Assembly: GCA_020809705.1 (NCBI GenBank)
Contig: CP085827.1
Location: forward strand, 3,038,001 to 3,102,000
DNA from: Calonectria ilicicola
Taxonomy: Eukaryota; Ascomycota; Sordariomycetes; Hypocreales; Nectriaceae
Reading direction: 5' to 3'
DNA: 64,000 nucleotides
The notes beneath the pieces are model-generated. The model made no database searches. It worked only from the letters and a program-made list of their open reading frames with translations, and was not told where the DNA came from. The translations under genes were made by a program, and so were the position numbers. Positions 11,473 to 22,830 of the stretch are shown here, one piece after another. Each line of letters opens with the position of its first letter. The first letter of the stretch is position 1.

Positions 11473-11554
11473 GGCTGAGGCCGTCATCATATGGGTGATA
11501 ATCTAATCAATCGTGGCTGACGCCGTCATCAGCCAGTCAGTAATCTAATCAATC
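11473..11554 (+). repeat. Imperfect 40-bp direct repeat
   Basis: Copies at 11473-11512 and 11515-11554 share GGCTGAxGCCGTCATCA at the left and TAATCTAATCAATC at the right, with a divergent 9-bp middle. The right block resembles the TAATCTGAT half-sites upstream of sidD and mirB. Confidence 0.7.
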
Positions 11555-14500
11555 ACATCTTTGTCTCACATCTGCCGATTTGCCTCTTGGCGATAATCTT
11601 TCTCTTCACATGCCAGCCGGAGAACCCGATATCGGCCAAATTTCAAATTTTGGAGATGCTACAATTGAATGGTGAAGTATACTGTTGGCTGTTAATGTCC
11701 TCGTAATTGTCCTCTAAACTAGTGCGGTTATGCTATCCTCATTGAGGTCACGACTCCAATAATCTGTTCCACTATCTTGAATCATTTTCATGTGCCACTT
11801 TCAAAGGCTGGATCTTGGATGCTCTCACATTTGACGAGAATTACTATTCATATTGAGTATCGAACTATCTCTAAGAACGGGGAAATCTTTTCACCTTGTC
11901 AAAATTCCAGTTGCATGTCTCTAACTTTTGTATTAATCAATTAACGTCACCAGATTGGTTTATGCGATTGATGGATGACACACCACGCCGATATACTTCA
12001 ACAGAGACACTAACAAGAATTAAGGACATTTATATTTGATTCAGATGCTTTTGACTAAAATGGTCTTATCCTTCAGTCTTACCTTCTTCTGCTCACATAT
12101 AACGACTACGTTGGGAATCCTAATCTCGAACAATGTCATTCGATTAAGCTTGATGTGCTTATTCGACAGCATCTGACATCTACTACCCGTCATAGTGCCG
12201 GAACTTGTTGCCATGTACGTCATTATACATGAAGAACTGAATTCTAACGATTTGAGACAGAATAAACCGTTAATACAGAAGATGGATCAATGACGAGTTG
12301 AGAGAGCGGCTTGTCGGCAAAGCCAACCTGGGCGGTTCGCAGAGCATCACCACACAAAATCACGAATAAAAGCTATCTCATCAAGCCCATCTTCTCGAAC
12401 TGAAAGCCTTGAAGTCAATGCTATGGTTGAAGTCAACATAACCAACAGTGGACATGTGGAGCTTCAACGCCCTGGCCTTGGAGGCATCCTTAAGACGAAC
12501 TGCACTCCGCCCCTTGCAGGAGTGTTGGACCCGTTCAATTAGCTTTGGGACTTGATAGCGCTGACCTCCTTCTGGATTCAAGGTATCATCGGCCGAATAT
12601 CCTCGGCCGAAGCTGCCATGTTGCAATGTGGTGGGCCACCTACGAGAAGCGTAGCCTGATCGCATTCGCAAATGTGCCGGTTTTCCGGATCGACCTCTGC
12701 AATTCCACTTGCGAAATCTCTTCGCGAATATGTCCGCCTGCCTCGCAACATGTCATACGGGAGCGCTCCCGGCTATTTTCTGAGCAAGTTGTTTCAGATT
12801 ATACCGGCTATGCGGGAAAAAGGGCCCACTGACCCGGCGACTTATCTCGCATGTCTACGGAAGTTTTTGACATTTTTTCTTGGCATATACTCCTCATAAC
12901 CCATCGGCTCCACTATCCCCGCCTTCTCGGATTCAATCTTCGTATACGACCGGCACGGTGTCGTGGGCTGTATTCCCGGAAGTTGGAAAAATTTCCCACA
13001 TATACCTCATTATGGAGTGCTTGTGCATATTTTCCCACATTATTAGAGGCTCTCATCAATGAAATGGCCATTAATAAGCACAGAACCCCGGAATTTTCCC
13101 ATGACGTTGTTGTCCCGCATTAAACATGACGCAGCAAGTTTTTGAGCACACGCCATAGTATATCCCAAAATTAGAGAAAACAGAAATGGACCCGCATTTG
13201 AGATATCGCAGCATTGGTTCGATTAGGAATGGCTTCGAGAAGATCCAGTATTCTAGGAATAGGATCCGGGGCAGGGACGATCCAAACGGTCAAACATCCT
13301 CCGGTTGGTTGAGCCTAGCTAGCGTAGCGTTGATGCACGTAGTTCGACAGTGGGTTATGTCAACAATGATGGTTGTGTGATTCAATGTATTTACTACTAT
13401 AGAATAGGGTTAACTGGCTGTACCTCAGCAAGCACCACGCATAGCTAGACTTGAAGAGACTAGTGCTTAAAATAACGAGTTAAGTTGACGCTCCGACTAA
13501 GTTATTGGGGTGGTATCTGGTCACCACATTGCGCAAATGCCCCCACGGGTTTGATGCGTCTTGGATGCCACTACCAAAACGCTGTTTTCAGCTGTTTAAT
13601 CGACAGGAGGCACTATTTCCTCCACGCTGCATCCTTAGTTCTACGCCGACACGGATCACTTGGCCGAAACATGTCGGGAGTAGGCCGACAGTTGACATCT
13701 CTCTTCAGTAACTACCGACACAATCCCAGTCAAAAACGCACAACTCAGGCCCAGGGACGACCTTCGAGCCCAGAAACCGGGCGGTCGGAGGGCCCCACGG
13801 ACAGCGGCGCGATTTGAGCTCGGGTCACCGACAGTGCAGCTGTGGTTCCGGCAGTGGGGACTTGGCTGACAGCAGTCTGTCGCCCACGACGCCACGTGCA
13901 GTGAACAGTTTTTTATACGAGCACGCCTGGTACGCGGCCACCAGACGAGTACCCAGTCCTGAGCGGAGACGCTGATCCGGTGCGATCCGACCCCTGTCGC
14001 CGCTAGCGTTTTCAGCTGGAATGGGGGGTGAGATTGATAAGATTCAGAAAATTGTGTCCATCTGGTGTGTAGCACTAGGATGACGGGCTTTGGACCGTCA
14101 ATTCCGCCTGTTGGTCATGGTGCCACGAGCTGTGCGAACAGCGTGACCCTCCAAAGCTAAATGCGCCATCCATGATTAGGTTGCGAGATATACTTCATGT
14201 GTCTAGACCAGCCTGAGCGTAGGGATGTTAGCTTTGATGACGGGCCCTTTTTCCAATTAATTACCGTCTCTGGGATGGTCTAAAAGCCCAGCTGAATCCC
14301 CCCCATCATCTGCCGACTGCAAGTGTGCAATTCGAGGCTCGCCAAGACGGTTGTCGCACACCACTTCACCACGACAATAGCCGGGTGCCAAGGTGTGTCG
14401 TCAACGCCTGTGCAGAGATGCCGCGAATGCCGGTTAAACCTACCCTCCGGGAGTGGGCTTTCCTGCTCGAAAACTGGGGTACAACACCCAGGTACAGTCA

Positions 14501-14667
14501 GTCTTGAGGGTCGAGAAGCTATCCTTTGACACATTGCCGGAGGGCGCCGCATTCGAGACAAATCTCCAAGCTGGGTCGGCTAAAGCGGAGGATGCGTTGC
14601 GGCGCCCAAAAGAGATTCGATGGCGGACGACTCCCTCAATACCGAGATCGGTCGCTGCTGGTCCTGG

Positions 14668-14673
14668 TATAAA
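14668..14673 (+). promoter_or_regulatory. TATA box of sidF
   Basis: TATAAA 79-84 bp upstream of the sidF start codon, a typical position for a fungal core promoter. Confidence 0.5.
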
Positions 14674-14751
14674 TCCGTCGGTGAAGACGGAAGTCGGAGC
14701 GTTCTTGAGTTGCTTTGACCCAAGTCCCAGATCAATTAACCTTTTGCCAAA

Positions 14752-16047
14752 ATGGATTCAGATCCCTTTCAGCAGACTCTGCCAATTAAAATCCGCCTTC
14801 CTCATCCCTACCTAACAACATACTACCTCGAGCAATCCGCCAAGAGTGTTGATGGCCGTCAGTCGTACTACTTGCGCTACGACAGCAGCCCAGAGTCTGC
14901 CAAGACGCTCGACCAACAGTTGCACAATGATCGACTATCCTTTGGCCTATTGAGTCCCTTAGAGTCGGACGATATCCCAGATTCTGACAACACTCCCTGG
15001 GCAAGAGCACGACGAAACCCAGTCTGGGTTGTCAGCTGGGACTGCAAGGAACAGCCAACCGTGTCTCAAGTATGGCTGTTCATTTACACATACTTCACCA
15101 TCCAGCACGTAACCGAGTCCATCCGCCTTCGCTTGGAAGGCCCTGGAGGCGAAGAGGTGGCCAAGTCTCTGCTCGCATCCGTCGTGGCAATTGAGCACCC
15201 ACAACCTTCCAACCTGACGGTACCGGTGGAGTTCAGACAGGACGAGGTTCTTGTCCCTCGCAGCTTCTTCTGGCAGGGATGTGCCTCTCCCTTGGGAACG
15301 CAGCCCATCTGGCTCTCCACATGGAAGTCGGCCAACATCGTCCCTCACGTCGACTACACACTGATGCCTGCTGGATCGACCTTCCTGCGTCACCCACGCA
15401 GGGCCCCCAAGCCTGCCCCGGGCTCCATCATCTACAGCCGATATATCCCCTCGCTCGATGAGCACTTCTCGCTTCAGGCGCTAGATTTCAAGGACCCTGT
15501 GCATCTGGACCTGTTCCACACGTGGCAAAACGATCCCCGAGTGGCCGCAGGCTGGATGGAGTCTGGCACGCTAGAGCACCATCGGGCCTACCTTAGCGCT
15601 ATCCACGATGACCCCCATGCTTTTGCCGTCTTCGGGTGCTTCAACGACAAACCGTTCGCCTACTTTGAGATTTACTGGGCCAAGGAAGATAAGATGGGCG
15701 CGTATTATGCAGCCGAGGACTTTGATCGCGGCCGCCACGCGCTTGTGGGAGACCCTGCATTCCGTGGACGTCATCGGGTCATGGCCTGGTGGCCCAGCAT
15801 CATGCATTACGTCTTTCTCGATGACCACCGCACGGAGAGCGTCGTGGGTGAGCCGCGCTTGTCTAATGAGAAAATTCTCATGTATGAGATGATGTTTGGT
15901 CTGCATCAGGGCCAGTACCTTGACCTGCCCCATAAGAGGGCCAATCTTGTAAAGTGTACGAGAGAGCGTTTCTTCCAGTTGTGTCCATTTAACCAGGACA
16001 GCCAGCGTGTTGCGGGTACAAATTTCGGATTCGAGCCGAAGCTGTAG
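14752..16047 (+). CDS. sidF: N5-hydroxyornithine:anhydromevalonyl-CoA N5-acyltransferase
   Basis: Intronless, 431 residues, ATG in AAAATGG. The C-terminal half (about 245-400) is the siderophore acyltransferase (AlcB/IucB, GNAT-like) domain, with HTWQNDPRVAAGWMESG, HAFAVFGCFNDKPFAYFEIYW and the following YYAAEDFDRGRH block. The N-terminal half is the poorly conserved fungal extension. SidF moves the anhydromevalonyl group from CoA to N5-hydroxyornithine, giving the building block of fusarinines. The C-terminus ends PKL, a non-canonical PTS1-like tripeptide; the Aspergillus enzyme is peroxisomal, so peroxisomal location is likely but weaker than for SidH. SidL, the related acetyltransferase, is the alternative; the cluster context favours SidF. 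Confidence 0.9.
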   Translation: MDSDPFQQTLPIKIRLPHPYLTTYYLEQSAKSVDGRQSYYLRYDSSPESAKTLDQQLHNDRLSFGLLSPLESDDIPDSDNTPWARARRNPVWVVSWDCKEQPTVSQVWLFIYTYFTIQHVTESIRLRLEGPGGEEVAKSLLASVVAIEHPQPSNLTVPVEFRQDEVLVPRSFFWQGCASPLGTQPIWLSTWKSANIVPHVDYTLMPAGSTFLRHPRRAPKPAPGSIIYSRYIPSLDEHFSLQALDFKDPVHLDLFHTWQNDPRVAAGWMESGTLEHHRAYLSAIHDDPHAFAVFGCFNDKPFAYFEIYWAKEDKMGAYYAAEDFDRGRHALVGDPAFRGRHRVMAWWPSIMHYVFLDDHRTESVVGEPRLSNEKILMYEMMFGLHQGQYLDLPHKRANLVKCTRERFFQLCPFNQDSQRVAGTNFGFEPKL

Positions 16048-17111
16048 TTAGATGTTTTGTTTTCTTCTTCTTTTAAAAGCGCGCCAAGTTGCGATGTAAT
16101 GATTGAATAGAAATGCCATGATGTACCACTTTACGCGTTTAAGTCTTGGCGAAACAAGGATGAGAAAATTGAATGTATGTAGTGAAGCCTTTTTTGTTCC
16201 TTTCTTACGCGTACCTAACTCGATTGGTGTGTATTTTCCGGTGTCACACAGTCACATGCAGTTGAGCCTCAGCACGCTCAGCACACGTCGACGTCACGTC
16301 TGCCTCATATCTTACCACTTTGCAATATGCTGTTCATAACCAGACCGGAAATAGTAACCTGACGGCGAGTGGGATTTAGTCAACTGTTTGGCGACAGGCG
16401 GCCGATGTCGGGAAATAGTGCCGTGTTGGACCCGCGGTAGCCCATTAGCACAGCGCCAGAGCTGAACGGCCCCCCACGCCCATTACACAGCATGGTGCTT
16501 AGCGGGCGCTGCTGGTCGCCTCAGGGCTTTTCGCTGAATCAATGCGGCTCGCCCTTCGACAAGGTGGCGCGCAAATCCCATCGCCTTGAGTGGCCGGGCC
16601 AGTTTTGCCAAGTAAAAGCGATACGCTAATCGTGAGCGATCGATGCTGACAGGAACCATCAGATCTACAGTAGTCATCTTCTCCTGGGATCGATCTTGAC
16701 GCCGACGACAAGTTCAATTCATGTCTGTGTGTCGCCCTTCTGTCTCTCTCTCGCCACGCTCAGCAGGTGTGTGTACACACATAGTTAAAATGAAGCTTGA
16801 CAATTGGCTTCTTTTTAGAAAACATGGGCCACGTACCCAAAGCACATGCCGGTCCACCCGTGGACTGGACCCAACAGGGGCGCTGTCGGTGAAAAATCCC
16901 CAAAGGATCATAAGCAGCAAGGAGCAAGTGGGGGACCAGGATGCACCACGCGAACCATTTGCCAGCGGCCCATCTAATCTGATGCGTTTTTTTGGCTAAA
17001 GAAGTGGAATTGGCACGCTGACACGCGACCGATGGATTTATTAACAAGAGCACAGATCCCCCTTTGCCTTGTCAATCGCAAGTCTCCTCTGATCTTTCCA
17101 TCCCAGACACA
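16048..17111. other. sidF-mirB spacer
   Basis: No gene seen. It should hold the sidF 3' untranslated region and the mirB promoter with the GATA-like 13-mer at 16971-16983. Short ORFs here (16103-17053) look random. Confidence 0.5.
16971..16983 (-). promoter_or_regulatory. GATA-like 13-mer upstream of mirB, identical to an arm of the sidD palindrome
   Basis: CATCTAATCTGAT at 129-141 bp upstream of the mirB ATG repeats the 13-bp arm found at 6745-6757. On the minus strand it contains ATCAGATTA. Recurrence of a 13-mer at two siderophore promoters suggests a shared iron-responsive element; this is inference. Confidence 0.55.
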
Positions 17112-19032
17112 ATGCCAAAGCTGCCCGGATTCCTCGCTGGCCGCCGCCCGTCCACGGCGGAGGCAGCTTCGCCAGCCGACGCGAACCCGCTAGCCGATGA
17201 AACCAAGGAAACTGCCATTACTGGGGAGGACTCGGCCACAGAGTCTGAGCATAACCAACAGCGCGGTGTTGAGGATGTCTCGGCTGTCACCCAGACCTGG
17301 TCCAAGGCGTCGCTCATCGCGGTGTTTGGCCTGTAAGTTTTTAGCGATCGCCGAAGATCTCATAATTTTATGGTTAGCTAATAATTCTTGTCTTGTCTAG
17401 GATCTGGCTGCTTTATTTCGTCAATGCTATGCAGTCCAACGTTCTATCCAGCTTGCTACCTTTTGTCACCAGTGACTTCGAAACACACTCTCTACTTACC
17501 GTCATCTACATTGTCGCGAATGCCATGTCGGCAGCCACATATATTCCGTTGTCCAAAATTCTTGATGTTTGGGGCCGTGCTGAAGGCTTTGCAATTATGA
17601 CTGGATTCGCTACTCTGGGCTTGATTTTGATGGCATCATGCAACAATCTCGCCACTTTCTGCGCTGCATATGTAATGCTCTCCCGCCACTACCTCTGAAA
17701 AAGCAGATCAAAGAATCGCTATGAAATTACGAATATGCTAACAAAGTGTGACAATAGGTCTTTTACTCAATTGGATTTGGAGGCATGACCTTTTGCGTTG
17801 ATGTCATTACTGCTGATGCCTCGAAGCTCAAGAACCGAGGTTTGGCATATGCCTTTACGTCCTCCCCATACATCATTACGGCCTTTGCTGGTTCAAAGGC
17901 TGCTGACAGCTTCTATTACAATGTGAGCTGGCGATGGGGCTTTGGATGCTTCGCCATCATCTTTCCAATTGTCGCTATGCCGCTGTTCTTTGTGTTGAAG
18001 GTCAACCTTGCCAAGGCTAAGAAGCAGGGTATCCTGGTCAAAGAAAAGAGTGGACGAACCATGCTTCAGAGCATTTGGTACTACACTGTCGAGTTTGACG
18101 CCCTTGGAGTTACTCTGTTTTCCGTCGGCCTCACAGTGTTTTTACTGCCATTTACTCTCGCCGACAGTGCTCCAAATGGCTGGTCGTCGGGATACATCAT
18201 TGCCATGATTGTCGTCGGATTCGTGGTCCTCGTCATTTTTGGTCTTTTTGAAGCATACGTCGCCCCCACGCCCATGCTCAACTATAAGCTGCTTAGTGAC
18301 CGTACAATCCTCGGTGCCTGCTTGCTTGATGCAACATACCAGATTGCCTACTACTGCTGGGACAACTACTTTACTTCCTTTTTGCAGGTTGTCAACAATC
18401 TTTCCGTGGCTGAAGCTGGATATGTCAACAACACTTTTAGCGTCGTTTCCGGTGTGCTGTTATTCATTGTTGGTTATGGCATCCGCCGAACTGGCCACTT
18501 TAAATGGCTCCTGTACATTGCTGTTCCTCTGTACATCTTTGCGCAGGGCCTCATGATTTATTTCCGCAAGCCTACAGCATACGTCGGTTACATCGTCATG
18601 TGCCAAATCTTCATTTCCATTGGTGGAAGTATTTTTATTATTATCCAGCAGGTTGCTGTTTTGGCTGCTGTTGACCACCAGCACGTTTCTGCGGGTTTGG
18701 CCTTGCTGTACGTTGTCGGTACTACCGGCGGCGCGATTGGCAACACTGTCTCTGGTGCTATCTGGACCAACACATTCCAAAAGGCCCTTGCGAGAAATCT
18801 CCCAGAGTCGGAATTGCCCAATCTGGCCACCATCTACGAGGATTTGGATACTCAGTTGAGTTATGAGTGGGGATCTGTCACACGAAAGGCAATCCAGGCC
18901 CCATATGCATACGCGCAAACCAGGATGCTTGCTGCAGGAACCGGAATTATGGTTCTGGCATTTATCTGGGTTTTGATGATTAGAAACATCAATGTCAGCA
19001 AGAGTAGCCAAGTTTCAGGTGTTGTCTTCTAA
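17112..19032 (+). CDS. mirB: Siderophore-iron transporter, MirB-like (MFS, SIT family)
   Basis: Exons 17112-17332, 17401-17671 and 17758-19032; introns begin GTAAGT and GTAATG and end TAG. The product is 588 residues. A hydrophilic N-terminus of about 75 residues precedes roughly 14 membrane segments (first at LIAVFGLIWLLYFVNAMQS). The segment ISKxxDxWGRAEGF-like (LSKILDVWGRAEGF) after the second helix pair is typical of the SIT family. Members import Fe(III)-siderophores by proton symport; MirB of aspergilli takes up triacetylfusarinine C. Placement beside sidF/sidH/sidD supports that substrate. MirA/Sit1-type substrates such as enterobactin or ferrioxamine cannot be excluded from sequence alone. 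Probably iron-repressed through the GATA-like site 130 bp upstream. Confidence 0.88.
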
Positions 19033-20317
19033 GCTTTGCCTGCTTGGAGATTTGGAGGATGTAATTTTATTCTTGCAAATGTACTTGCGAGAACTCTGCA
19101 AGAGAAATATTGGATTGTCTTTGAGAGAAGAGACTTTCTGAGCACATAATATTTTAGTAATCCCAATTTAAATAAAACTTTTCCATAATTTGCGCCCGTT
19201 CCCACCTCACCACCTGGCATTCTTGTGTGCTCAGACACTCCTACTGATGTACCCTTATTATTTGGAGTGATCGCAACCACTATAAGATAAAGAAGTAATA
19301 AATCGTATGGCCTCTTAGTTTGATGTAGATGTAAAGCAAGATGCAAAAGTTCTCGATGACAATAATTTAGCGCAGCTTGAGTCGATGTCATACAAATATA
19401 TCGTTCATAAGACTACCAATGCTTCGGCTGTAGCCAACGTGGAATCAGGTTGGAGATATGTACAAAGCACTGCCCTTCAAGTTAAATATTTTTTTTCTGA
19501 ACCCTGCACAGAAAATTAGCTACCTAACCCACAAATCGCAGTTGTAATCAAGAGATTTGGGGTTTCCCCCTCTAACCTCCTGCTGGATAGTATTACATTG
19601 GTGGTACTTTTCAGACATTTAGACTCCTAACTATGTTGCAGAGTTTTTCAGTGTTCGTAACGGAAGCATTATGGCTTGGGCTTCTTCGTCTTTGATGGTT
19701 TTCGTCAAGGCATCAAAGATCATGCAAAAAAATGTGAAACGGGTAAGAATGAATGGATAATCGAACCAAATAGGGAGGCGATTCGCGGCTGATCATGCCT
19801 AAACTACGTCTATAAGGGCGAATTAGGGTTCAGTCGGAGGCCGGGAAGATGCTCCGACAACCCAGATACATTAACTTCAAGCCAACGACGAAGCTTCTAA
19901 CTATCCCATCACGGGATTTCCGATACACTTTGCATGTCCGGAAAGTTCAATGTTATGGCGTCATTAGAATTCTAGACCCGCCGAGACTGGTATGGATTCG
20001 TAGTAAGTTTATCTTTAGTCCAATCAAATTCCCGATATTGGAGAATTCTCAGCCCGGCACAGCTGGCTAGTACAATTGAAGAGGCAATCTCGAACAAGGG
20101 GAACGCGAGCTGAAGGATATCCCCGGGTAAATTACTGGAAATCTCCAGGGTCAAAGGTGCCCCCGCTTGATAAAATTTGCGAGTAGAAGGGTTTCAGATG
20201 ACCTGGCCCAACTCCATTTCCCACTGGCAATAGATAAATCTGTCAATTTTATCAACATCTTTCATCTGTCTCATCTCTTGACTTCCAAGGCCAGATATTC
20301 TAAAACAGCTGCTAAAG
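19033..20317. other. Intergenic spacer
   Basis: AT-rich spacer after mirB. No gene, repeat or domain seen; ORFs of 60-120 codons here show no similarity I recognise. Confidence 0.5.
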
Positions 20318-21563
20318 ATGACCCATCCATCTCCTGGGCCCATACCAGTCATTGTACGACCCTCTAGCGCAATAATGACACCGTTTCATTAACAAAACCT
20401 CGCTAGGTAACGCAATGGATTGTCTTGGGCCTCACGACTATTCTCATCGCAGCGCGATTGAACCTGCGCCTTAATGTACAGGGTCGCAGATTACTAGTCA
20501 GTGATGTGCTAATATGTCTAGCCTTTCTGGCCGCTGTCGCGAATTCTGCATGCGACATGAAACTTGCCCAAATGGGGGCTTTGAATCCCAAGGTCATGAC
20601 GACACTTGAAGGATATCATGGCAGCCGAGAAGACAAGAAGTTTCTATTGAAGGTAACACAATTTACAGGATAGATGAAAGAAACTGCTAACCGTTATTGA
20701 ATTCTTAGTTATTTTGGATCAGTTATTTTCCGTTTTACGCGACCTTCTATTGTTCCAAAGGCGCCTTGTTGGCAATGTATCAACAAATGGTACCCAAGTT
20801 GACCACAAAACGGAAAATAATCCTTTGGTTTACAATTGGATACAATATATGTGGTTTTATTATCACTATCTTCCTGCAAACTTTTATATGCCTTCCTGTT
20901 GAAAGAAATTGGTGAGTTCTTCTTACTGTTATATAAATCTGGAGCAGAAGAAAAGTGAAGTTCCTCACTAATGCCGCACACTAGGTCACTGAATCCGAAG
21001 AGGGTTTGTCCACCAGTAGACTTGGTATCTATATTCCATATTTCATGGGCACTCCATTTTACGGGGGATTTATTAGGCAAGTATAGACCGGCAACCCTGA
21101 CGCGATGATCACGATAATAACTCTTGCAGTATTCTCTTTACCATGGCTCATCATGCCCGAGATTCGACTTTTGCCGAAGGCCCTTAGAATGGGCGCGTAT
21201 TGTACCTTTTTACTTGGAATAATTGATATTACTTTCTGCATTCTGCGATTAATTACGATTCAAACTGCAGTCAGCCATTTCGTTCTCCCACTTAGCCTGA
21301 ATGGTACGTCTCTGACCCGTGTATGCAAATTGCCGAATTTAAATGGCAGTGATCTGACATTTGAATGTATTTGCATAGAGTTATACAATAGTCTTGATAG
21401 CAATGTGGGCGTTTTGATAGCATGCCTGCCAAGCTTGCGACCATACTTCAGATCGGGAAGTGCGGCGGAACAAAAGAGTGTCCACCACCACAAATCCAAC
21501 AAGTCAATAGATTCTAAAGAGGAACCAAAGGTTGAAATTCATGGCGAACAAGGAAAAGTTTAA
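20318..21563 (+). CDS. Rhodopsin-like-fold integral membrane protein (SAT4/PTH11-like family)
   Basis: Six exons rebuild one frame: 20318-20353, 20407-20652, 20709-20911, 20985-21076, 21130-21303, 21379-21563, giving 311 residues. Helices run from VTQWIVLGLTTILIAARLNL to CLPSLRPYF, and the family blocks YFPFYATFYCSKGALLAMYQ, WALHF and DSNVGVLIACLPSLRPYF are all kept. Intron 4 (21077-21129) starts GC rather than GT (GCAAGT..GCAG). Intron 5 (21304-21378) is 75 bp with no stop, so it can be read through. This large fungal family is often annotated as SAT4 or rhodopsin domain; ligands are mostly unknown and PTH11 relatives act in surface sensing. Its soluble tail is short and polar (KSVHHHKSNKS). 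No stop was found in the model, so it is probably intact. Confidence 0.75.
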
Positions 21564-22229
21564 ACCTGCTAATGCTTCAACTTCGCAGGTTTCATCATCC
21601 TTTGACTTTTGAGAAAATGCGTCAAGTACTACTAATAGAGACAGAATCAAATAATGAGGGGGACTGAGTGAATAGTTAGTATTCAAATGGCTGACTGGTG
21701 GAGATCATTAAATTACTCCGTATGAATAAAAAATAACGTTTGAAGGATAGTTCTGGCTCACTTTATGCCTTGAAATCTCGTGTCTGTCGCCGCCGCGTTT
21801 TGTCGATGTAAAAAGAACTCACCTTTGGTCAACAAAACTAGGGCGTTGCACAAGCTGTGCTCTAGAGTTTATGACATTGGTTGATATTCGGCTGTTGTTT
21901 GAGCCTCCTCCTCTTGTAAGCAGATTCATGATATCCAAAAGAACAATGCAATAGAGTCTGCATTATGAAAACGGTGGTTTATGCATAAATCATGTGCTAG
22001 TTAGACCCTTCGTGATATTTTTATGGGGGGTTTGTGGTTCCACAATCACAATCAGATATAGGCACTAGAGAACAAATGCTTTTATGTTTGAGAAATGGCC
22101 GATTCTGATGTAGAACTAACATGTTTTTTGATGTAAAAAAGACGTTCATGCTATGCCGTATGTATAAAGGAATGTGTCATGTAAATCATTTGCCTAAAAC
22201 CCTTCCCGCTAATTCATCACCCATCCCAC
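21564..22229. other. Intergenic spacer
   Basis: No gene seen between the SAT4-like gene and the 72-residue gene. It should contain both 3' untranslated regions, since the genes converge. Confidence 0.5.
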
Positions 22230-22696
22230 CTAATAGAGTCCGACAGTGAGATCACCCTTAACACGAGCAGTCAAGTGAACTTCAGCCTCAATGTCGAGCT
22301 TGATACCGACCAGAAGGGCGGCAGCCTTCTGGTTGCCCTCGTCATCAGTGGCGCCCTTAAGAAGCTGGCCTGTAAAAGAGAGTTAGATATATTTCGGTCT
22401 GTTAGGGTTCGCTCGAGGAACTTACCAGCGGGAGCAGAGAGGCCGGTGGAGGTGGGCAGGGGGACGACGAACTGGCCGTTCTCGAGACTATAGAAAATTA
22501 GATTCAGTCATCATCTAATTGATTTTCATTTTGTGGTTTAATGACGGGAAAGGTGCGGAATAAGGTCGAGCGGAGCTTCACGAGCTCGGTCACCAAGCTT
22601 GTAGGATGACAAGCCAAGAATACCAAGTGAATGGGAAGAGAATAATTCTTGCCGATAGGGATGAGGAAGGGAGTCTTACGCGTTGGGAGAAGACAT
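22230..22696 (-). CDS. Small conserved fungal protein, 72 residues, function unknown
   Basis: Three exons on the minus strand: 22696-22680, 22487-22426 and 22369-22230. Splice sites are GTAAGA..TAG and GTAAGT..CAG and the frame closes exactly. The product starts MSSPNALENGQFVVPLP and ends VKGDLTVGLY. It has no signal peptide, membrane segment or Cys pattern. The first exon is only 17 bases and the first intron is long (192 bp) for this window, a structure typical of highly expressed small fungal genes. A TATATAAGG box lies about 130 bp upstream. I recognise the sequence only as the kind of short conserved protein seen across Pezizomycotina and assign no function. Confidence 0.7.
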
Positions 22697-22823
22697 TTTG
22701 ATTGTTGGTGGGTGGTCGAAAAGACTCGAAAGAAGTGAGTGGTTAAGTAGTTGAGTGAATGGAGGCTGTGGTGATGGTTGGTGTTGATGAATAGAATGTC
22801 TCTCGAGGAGAGGTGATGACACC

Positions 22824-22830
22824 TTATATA
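22824..22830 (-). promoter_or_regulatory. TATA box of the 72-residue gene
   Basis: TATATAA on the minus strand about 130 bp upstream of the ATG. Confidence 0.4.

Larger units (their letters stand above)
10515..14751. other. 4.2-kb divergent spacer between sidH and sidF
   Basis: No convincing gene. Short ORFs are scattered throughout (for example 12381-12671 minus, 13656-14075 minus, 13485-13817 plus) and have no recognisable domains. It holds the sidH-proximal ATCAGATAA (10655-10663), a 40-bp tandem duplication (11473-11554) and the sidF TATA box. The length is large for a shared promoter and could include decayed insertions, but no terminal repeats were found. Confidence 0.5.

Noticed and set aside
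14959..15465. 168-codon minus ORF inside sidF
   Set aside because: Antisense to conserved sidF coding sequence, with no domain.
18460..19011. 183-codon minus ORF inside mirB
   Set aside because: Antisense to transmembrane coding sequence, no domain and no promoter.
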